Source: Filosporella fistucella (taxonomy: Eukaryota; Ascomycota; Leotiomycetes; Helotiales). Taken from it: a DNA stretch of 64,000 nucleotides. The position numbers and the translations under genes were made by a program. Each line of letters starts with the position of its first letter. Within the stretch, counting starts at the first letter, position 1. Below the pieces are notes generated by a model. It did no database searches. It had not been told where the DNA came from and was given only the letters and a program-made list of their open reading frames with translations. The DNA lies in contig JAQJZZ010000011.1 in assembly GCA_030077755.1 (NCBI GenBank), forward strand, positions 1-64,000, given 5' to 3'. This document shows, piece by piece, positions 21,901 to 30,900 of the stretch.

Positions 21901-24900
21901 TAAGCCGAAACCAAAGAGCCACTGACCGTCGTAAGTTCTGGAATACTTGAGGAGGCGGTGGTCATCTCTTGTGTGGAAAATGCGAGAGATTGGAAGCCGG
22001 TGGTTTGTGCAGATTCTAGTATATTTGAAGATGCGGTTACCGTGCCAGTTTCTTGGGTGGAAGAAACAGGAAGCTGAAAGCTGCTGCTTAGTGCGAGTTC
22101 CAGTATGTTCGAAGAGGTGGTTATAGTTTCAATCTCTTGTGTGGAAGAAGCAGGAAGATGAGAGCCGCTACTTGGTGTAGATTCTGGTACATTTGAAGAA
22201 GCCGCTAAAATTACAGCCCCTTGTGTGGGAGAAGGCAAGTATGCGGGTTCCTCCATTTTGGAGGAAGTGACGACAGGTGCGTTATCTTCTAGCGAGGATG
22301 TGAAAGCTTGGATTGAGCCCGAAATAATCAACTCTTCCGAGTTTGAAGCTTGACCCGGTAGGCCTGAAGAAGCGGCTACACTCATGATTTGCAAAGTTGT
22401 GCTCGTCAGGGGTTGACCGGACAGCTGCATGCTCACGGACTCGAGACGCAACGTGGAGCTCGAAAGATAGGCAGTAGTTGTAGCGGAAGCAGTCAAGCTA
22501 TGTGTACTAGTTGAAAAGGCGCTTTCTACCATACCGTAGGATGATGTAATTTCACCAATGCTCTTGAGGTCTGATTGCAAGGCCGAAGACATTCCACCAA
22601 GGCGCGACGAGGGCTCAGCTAAGCTTGTAGGACTTTCGCTGGTAGAATAATATACCTGCGCACTGAGAGCAATAGTCGATATGCCTGCAAATGAGTCCAG
22701 GCCAGTAGTTCCAGTTGGACGAATTTGCGACTTCACAATAGAGGGCAACGCAGTAGGTTCCGGGAAGCTCGAGCTCAACAAAGTATCTGCTGCACTCATT
22801 ATGGGCTCATTTGACAGACTCTCAGCGGTGGGCAGTCCTGTTGGATATGAGTTTGGGTTGATGAATGAATCCGTTACAAGGTCTTGGGAAGTTGGGAGAG
22901 AAGGATAGGCAGTAGCCGAAACCGTGAGTGAGCTGATATCTTGCTGTGACTGGAGTGGAAAGGATGTGAAATCGGCAGCACCACTAAAGCTCAAGAAAGA
23001 AGAGGCAAAATCCGCCCCTTCAATGGTTATACTTGTTGGCACTGAGGAGATTTCGGACGATATTGTTGCAAATTCGGGATATGAGGAGCTCTCTTCAGGG
23101 GTAGGAGCACTTGTCACTTGGGCTGTCGACTGTAACTCGCTACCGAAGGCAGAAGATGATTGTGCCATACCTTGAAGACTCGTAGCAAAATCCAATATTG
23201 ATGTTATCATCTCGATACTAGACACAATGATCGTCATTTTTGACGGTGATGCAAGATATGCACTAGAAGAAGGCTGGGCAAATTCACTTGTAACGGACTC
23301 GAGAATTTTGGAAAGTGAGATTGGTGACATGGATTCGTTCGCTTTCGTGGAAGATATCATAGCAGGTTCAATCAAAGTTGAAGAAGTATCTGCCTCATAT
23401 TCGGACAATGAGACGACCTCTGAATGGGTAGGAACAGGGTCGCTGCTTGATGATATCAGCGTCTGTATACCCAAAAAGGACGACGTGACCAAAGTGGTTT
23501 GTATTGCTTGGAATGTGGATACTGCTGTTGTACCAGCCATTGATTCATAAATCGTCGGCTGAGTTGGTTCATTATAAATTGACGGGAGTGTTGTACTTTC
23601 TGGGTAATCAGACAATGATGTTGTACCAGCCATTGACACGGAGATTCTCGGCTGAGTGGGTTCATTATAACTTGAAAGGACTGTTGAGATCTCTTGGTAA
23701 GCTGGCGCCGTTGTTGCAGCGGCAAGAAAGTTGGGGATAATGAGCGACGTCTGGCTATTTTGACTTTCCAAAGATGTTGGTATATCCTCATGCGAACTGC
23801 CCATAACTATTGTGGGAGAAGCGAGGACTGATTGGGCATCGAAAGAAGTAGACGCCGCCTCATTGGAAGATTCAGGCATGCTAGTAGCCTGCGCCTTCAA
23901 GGAGAGAGAGTTGGCAGAGTCTGCGAAATTCGAAGTTCCAGCTGCCGTTGGGTTTGAGGAGGCCATGGAATCTGTAGTTTGAGGAAAAGCAGTGCTCGAC
24001 ACATCCGTCGAAGCGGAGAATGCAGATGAGGCCATGATGAGTTCTGTTGAGGTTGGGGCACCTGCGACTTCATATATAGAAGAACTATAGAGTATATCTT
24101 CAGGTAAGGTAGTTGAACTGGAGGCAAAATATGCTTGATGGCTGTAATCAGAAGTTCCTGAAGCTGGAGGGTTTGATTCGATCGGCAGCAAAGTTGTCTC
24201 GGCTTGTAGTGTGAAAGCTGGCTGAATACTATAAATAGATGTCACTCCAGCATTGGACTCTATGGGTAGTGGGAGTGTCTGGGTCCCTACTGCAGAGCTT
24301 GGATATCCACTTTCCATAGCTGGTGTTGGAGCATTATTCTCTGTTGATACCGTGAAAGCATTCGAACCTATAGCAGAAGCATGGTATTCGCTACTCATGC
24401 TCGAGGAGGTTGGCAGGGGTTGACCGCCCATACTTGAATTTATGTTTGTGGTGGGTTGCATAGATTCCAGAACACTCTGAGGACCGCTGGCATCGGCAAT
24501 GGAGCTACCCTGGGTATATAGCGACAACACTGGAGTGGGGTATGCCTCTGTAGAAGATGGCTCCACTGTATGTTGAACACTAAATACCTCTCCAGCCATG
24601 GTAAGCAAAACCTCTGTAGACGACGGCCCCACGGTATATTGAGCACTAGATTTCTCTTCTGCTTTATTAGACAAAACCTCTATAGGAGATGAGCTCACAG
24701 TAAATTGAGAACTAGATGTTTCTTCTGCCATGATAGACAAAGTCTCTATAGGAGATGGCCGCGCGGTATATTGAGCGCTAGATGTCTCTTCCGCCCTGGA
24801 AGTAACATCTCGTGGCGTTGGCGTTGTGGGAGAAGAAATCTCGGTACGAAAGGACGAAGCTGCGGCACTCATTTGCCCATCTGTGGATGGATTGAAGAAT

Positions 24901-27900
24901 ATCTCCGGGGAAATTGAAGGTGACATTTCGATGGGGACCAGGCTTGTTACCTGAACTGTTGAAGGTGGTGTATTTTGATTCAAGGAAGTTGAAGTCGGTG
25001 CGAGGCTTTCACTTGTAAGTGTCAATGTCACGCCCATAACATTGATTGTCATTGGCGACCCAGATGAGAAGGATTGCATAGCTGTCATCAAGGATTCGAC
25101 AGGAGAGAGAACGAAGCTAGTAGCTTCAGGAGATATCCCGAAAGACAAAAGCGAAGTATCACTCTGGCTCTCTGCAGCCGAAGTTTGAACGCCGGTTCTT
25201 GTGAACAGCGTGACCGGAGAAAACAAGTCTGACATGTCCGAGGACTTAAAGTTGGCGGTTGAAGATTCAGCTGCAGTCTGCACTCCCAAGGACGAAAATT
25301 CAATATCCGCTGTAGATATTGGCTGTACCGCCGTTGCACTTTGGGCTTCAAGATCTTGTAGAGATGACGTGCTGTCAAAGGCAGTGGTGAAAATTGACCG
25401 TGAAGGAGATGTGGCCTCCAATTGCGATGAAAAGCTAGGAACAAACTCAAGCTTCGAGGAGGCTGCATATCCAACAGTATAATCTATCACCGTTTCTAGT
25501 GCCGTAGTGTTTGTATTATCAGAAGTAGAGACTATTGACACGAGAATTTTGGTAGATATAGTGAGGAAGGTAGTTGGCAGCGGGTAAATTGTATTCACGC
25601 TTGTTGGAATGATTGTTTCCAAGTCACTCTGGAAGGACGATTGTATCGACTCTGAAGGTAGTTCGACAAGGCTAGATGCGTCTGATGACTCTATAGCCGA
25701 GGGGAGGCTTGGGTTTGAGCGTGAGATCTGCAGTGAGGTATCCACATATGCCAGAGACGAAAATTTTGGCATCGCATCTTGGGCATCCGTGCTGCTAAAG
25801 ACAGTATGTGCTGCGGGATTGGAAGGCAAGTAATTCACGACCGGCTGGATGACTGAAGGGAGAACCTTGACTGAATTTGATAAGACTGCAGTAGCGAGGA
25901 TAATTGAATTTTCATCCAGCGAGTCACTGGATACAGGGCTCGACTGTGGTGTGACCATGGTAGGTTCAAGGGATGACAAAGTCATCTGAGATTGTGGTAT
26001 GGCGAGCGTAAAGCTGGTTTCATTGGCTGCACCGACCGTCCGTGTGGAAATTTCAGCGGTAGGTATGGCGAAGGATGTTACCTCCAAGGAGTTGAAAGCC
26101 GAAATAGTTAGAGGAACGGAGACTGAATCGAATGCCAGGGCTTGCATTGATAAAGAGGATTGAGCCAACATTTCGCCCGGCACTTGCGAGCTTGATGGGG
26201 CTTGAATGGAGGACGATGGAGGCTGTGATGGGAAGATTCTGCCAGAACTGCTAGGGATTGCGGTTATCAATGGAACTTCGGTTGAAGTTGGGAAGATTTG
26301 GGCAGAAGTCTCCACGGCGCTGCTTGGAAACAACGTGGTAATTTCCAGGGTTGCATCTGATCCATCTGTGGAAAGGGAGTGATCGAAAGCTGAAGATGAT
26401 GAGGGCGGACTGGAGATATCCAAGCGGGCCGCCGAGCTGCTCCCTGGAGCTAAATTTACTTCCAGGGTACTGGAGGGATCTGAGTTGGCTGCGGAGGTGC
26501 TTTGAAGGATGACACCCACATCTTGGGACGTGGAAACGAACTGGAGCGGGCTCGAGGTTGTAGGACTAGCATTGGACTCTTGCGAGCTGGATGGCGATAC
26601 TAAAGACGATAATGGGGCGGAAGTGAGAATGGTTGATTGGCCAAATTCAGAACTGGTAGCGGTCGCCAAGCTGATACCAGAGACAAGAGAATTAGAAGGT
26701 TGAAGATCTGAGAACGATTCTGTTGGCAAACTTGCAACGTTGGAAACTTCGCTTGAGTCTTGAAGGCTCGATGTAACAGAGGATGGGGTTACACGGATTG
26801 CGAGACTTTCAGATTCAACTATGCTACTAAGCAAGGATGTGGTCGGAATTGTTGTCGTACGTCCAGCAAGAGAGCTGGACAATGTAGGTAATGACCCTCC
26901 TTGAGAATGGTCTGACTGCAACAGGCCCAAGATGCTGTTAAATCCTTCGAAGCTAGACGGTAGAGGCGTAGACAAAACAGTGCTGGCAGCTGACGAGACG
27001 AAAGAAGTGACTTTGCTATCTTCAAGACCAGAATGTATAGTCATCGAGGATACCAGATTGTCCCCGCTGGTGGATGACGAATCGTCTGAGAATGGTGTCT
27101 TTGTACTATAAGATATAAATATAGGGACAGAAAATGATTCTCCTGACTGTTTTGTAGTGGTAGCAGCGAGGGCTCCAGAACTAGCGGCTGGGTGGGACGA
27201 AAGCTCGGTGGGTATCAATGTTTGAGTTGAACCAAGATTAATTGCGGAAGAGAGCTGTATGCTGGCAATCACAGACTCTGAAATTGAGGACGATGGCTGG
27301 CTGGAAACTTGCTCTAAAACCGAAGCTGGCAGCGAGGAAGGCAAAAAGAGAGTGGTAGTCTCTCTGCTAATAAATACGGATTTTGGGGTCAGGGAAGAAG
27401 TTTCGCTGGAAACGATCTTAGAATAAAACTCTACCGAAGAAGATAATTGTGTAGTTGCAAGAGTCAACTTCGTTGTATCGCTCCCTGAAACTGGCTGGAG
27501 CAAAGATGGAGTAACGCTTCCAGATATTTTCGAACTTTCAGATGAGGCCGCGAGGGTAGACAGAGGCATTGTGGTTTGAGATATTTGTGAATTGATAATA
27601 GGGAGAGAAGAGGGCACAGATATTATCTGTTCGCTGGATGTCTGAGTCGGAGTGGATTGTGAGGAGGTGGTTTGACCTTGTTTCGAGGATGTTGCCAAGC
27701 TGGTGGAACCCAGACTCGGGGACATAACGCTGGAGGATAAAAATGTGGATGACAATACCTGGTTTACACTTTGGGCAACCAAAATCGACATCTCGCTGGA
27801 AGCTATCAACCTCACCGAGGATGAAGACAAGGACACTTTCAAAGAAGTAAGTTCAGTGGGTGTTGATTTGACAGAAGATCCAATCTGGCTCTGTAATTGG

Positions 27901-30900
27901 GCAGTGGGACTGGTAACCTGAGTGGAAGTAACAGTCGAAATTTTCAGGCTGGAATCAGACGAGGACAAAACTGAAAGGCGAGTTTGACTAGAGCTCTGAA
28001 TTGTACTGAGACTGATGGTCGGTGATAACGTCGATGTTGCAGGTCGAGTAGAACTCCGAATTGTGACTGTTGAAAGAATAGAAAGTGAGACAGAGGACGC
28101 AATCGATATTTTTGTGCTCGCTCCGAGGGTAGAACCATCAGTAGATGTTTCCAGCTGAGTTGAAGGCCCAATTGTGCTAGGTATCGAAGATTCCACACCA
28201 GAGGATTTGAGCTGGCTCAATGACCCTTGCGTGGCAAATGTGGAAGTAGATTTTATTTGTGTTGAACCTTGAAGAAGTCCTGCAGAGGATGAAAGTACCA
28301 CCGAAGATGTGACTCCGAGTGTGCTCTGCAACGTGTTGGCCACTGGAATCGAAGAAGCAGACGATGATTGAAACCTACTCGAACTCGGAACAGTATTGAC
28401 TAAAGAAGATACCGTAACCGATGATTTCATCAGACTCGAGCCCTCGAAAGAGCTAGGAGTGGTGGATTTGGAAGTGGCCGATGAGAGTTTGATTGGGGTT
28501 GAACTCTGCAGGAGGTTGGTAGAGGAAGCCAGCGTCACTGAAGATTTGATATCGACAGAGCTTTTGAAAGTCCCAATTATCGAGGAGGCGACCGATGATC
28601 GAACCTGTGTTAAGGTCTGGACAGAGCTAATAGAAGAAGACTTGAGCTGGCTCACACTCTGGATAGAGCTTGGTGTAACGAATGTAGAGGTGGCCATAGA
28701 AGATTTGACTTGAGTAGAGCTCTGGATCGTGACGGTAGAGGAAGAGGTGCTCGAAAATTTTAGCTGACTGGGGGTTTGCGAACCTGGGGCCGTAAAGGTG
28801 ATGGATGATTCCAGAGACTTGACTTGAGAGCTCTGGAAAGTGTTGGTGGAAGCGATTGTGGGCGTGGGCAGTTTAATTTGACTCGAGCTCTGAACCAAGG
28901 ATGTGAATGAAGTGGCTGACGTTGATGATATCCCTTGACTGCTTTGAAATGAAGAAAGTGAGGAAGATAACTTCATACTGGATTTCTGAAGAGAAGATGG
29001 GGTTGCAAGGGTCGACGATGAGGACACTGATAAAGAGAACACTCCGGCTGCTGATACTATAAGGTCAGATGATATAGATGATACCTTGCTACTGGAGAGA
29101 GAAACTTGACTGCTGCCCTTAACTGAAGCTGTAGGTGAGGATTGGGGGATAGAGCTAAGGCTATTACTGATAAGGCTGCTCGTTGAGACTGTGGTCAGGC
29201 TGCTGGCCTTAGGGGATTGCAACGTCGTGGAAGAAACCGTCGATAGACCCTTGGATGTTAGTATTTGTGACTGTGTAGCCGTGCTACTTATTTTATTAGA
29301 GCTTAATGCAATAGCCGAACTGGATGCTGGACCAGTCGTTGCAACTCGGAAGGTGGAGAGAGCACTGCTCCCTTTTGAGGAAGTCGAGACGCTTGATTGC
29401 ACTTGCGATACGGAGCCAAATGTGCTACTTGACTTCGTGATTGTTGGCACCAAAGAAGACGAAGAAAGTCCTTGCTGTTTTGTTGATGTTTGGGACTGAG
29501 AGATGGAGACACTGCTCGGCTTTGTTGAGACCAATGTGGAAATCGATGAAGGTGCCATGGATGCTGATTGTTGGATGACCGAACTGGACCCGGAGTTTCG
29601 ACTCGAGAGACCTGCGAGAGACGAGCTAAGACCCGGCGCTTTCGAAGACGACTGAAAAGATGAGGCAGGAGTGGGTCTGGAACTGGATGTTGGGACGAAA
29701 GGAGTTACCGAGCTTAAGCTAGAACTCGATGACTGAGACTTTGAGCTAGAGGAACTTCCACTAAATAGATTTGAAGAAGCAGGCGTAGGTGACGAAATCT
29801 GAGATGTTGCGCTGAGTTTCGATGAGCTTAATATGGATTGGGTAGCTTTCGAAGTTGGATTAGTAGATGGTGACGATGGAGGAGGCGAAAATGGGGCACT
29901 GTTAGTCCTAAAGTTAGATGAAGAGGTGAGGGACACGGATTCTGAAGACGAGAGCTTAATAGACGGACTCGGGGAGAGTGTGGCCTTCGAAGATTGAACT
30001 ACGGATGGGGTCGCACTACTCATCTTGGAGATAGACGACGAGATCAGAGACCCAGCTTTTGAAGATAATATACCCTGTGAAGAGCTCAAACCAGTGCTGC
30101 TAGCCTTTAAAGCTTGGGAGAATGATGAAGCTACACTGCTAGCTTTGAGGCTGAAGGATGATGCTACAGAGATAGATTTCGACGACGATAAATCCCGAGC
30201 GGAGTCACTAATCTTTGTAGATGTCCCTGAGCTGATTGCTGATGAAGTTCCCAATTTGGTAGTGGTCTGTATTTGCGAACTGGATCCCCCCAGAGAAGAC
30301 TTCAAGGAGTCTTGGAGTGAGCTAGCGGATTTGCTACTCGGTAAATTCATACTCGAGGAACTTTTAAGCAGAACTACGGATTTACTGCTTAGTACGTTCG
30401 TACTCGAGGTGGGACTAAAAGTTGTGGATGTAAAAAGTTTCGATGAAGGAGTAACAGTGGCGCTGCTTTTCAGCGACGTCGCGGATTGGGTAGAGCTGAC
30501 GAAGGCCGTTGTGGTGGGCTTGATAGAAGGACTTGACGGACCCGCAAAGCTTGAAGAAGAGATCCGGCTACTAGTTTTGAGAGAGGCAGCAGAACTGCTA
30601 CTCAAAATCGAGGTGAAAATGCTGGTAGATTTAAATCCTGACTTGGATGAAGTCACTCCAATGATGCTGCTAGTGGAGGATGAAAGTCCAAAGCTGGTCT
30701 TCTTTGACGAGACAGAGATTGCATTGGACACCACAGAGGGTATGGAGACAATACTGCTGCTCTGTTTTGAAGATATTGGCTTCGAAGACAACTGACTACT
30801 ACTCATGATCGGCCGTGTTGTAGAGAGTGCCGATAATGATATCAGAGAGGATACTGAATTAGATGTGCTCTGTTTCAAAGAGGAAAGGATCCTGGAAGAT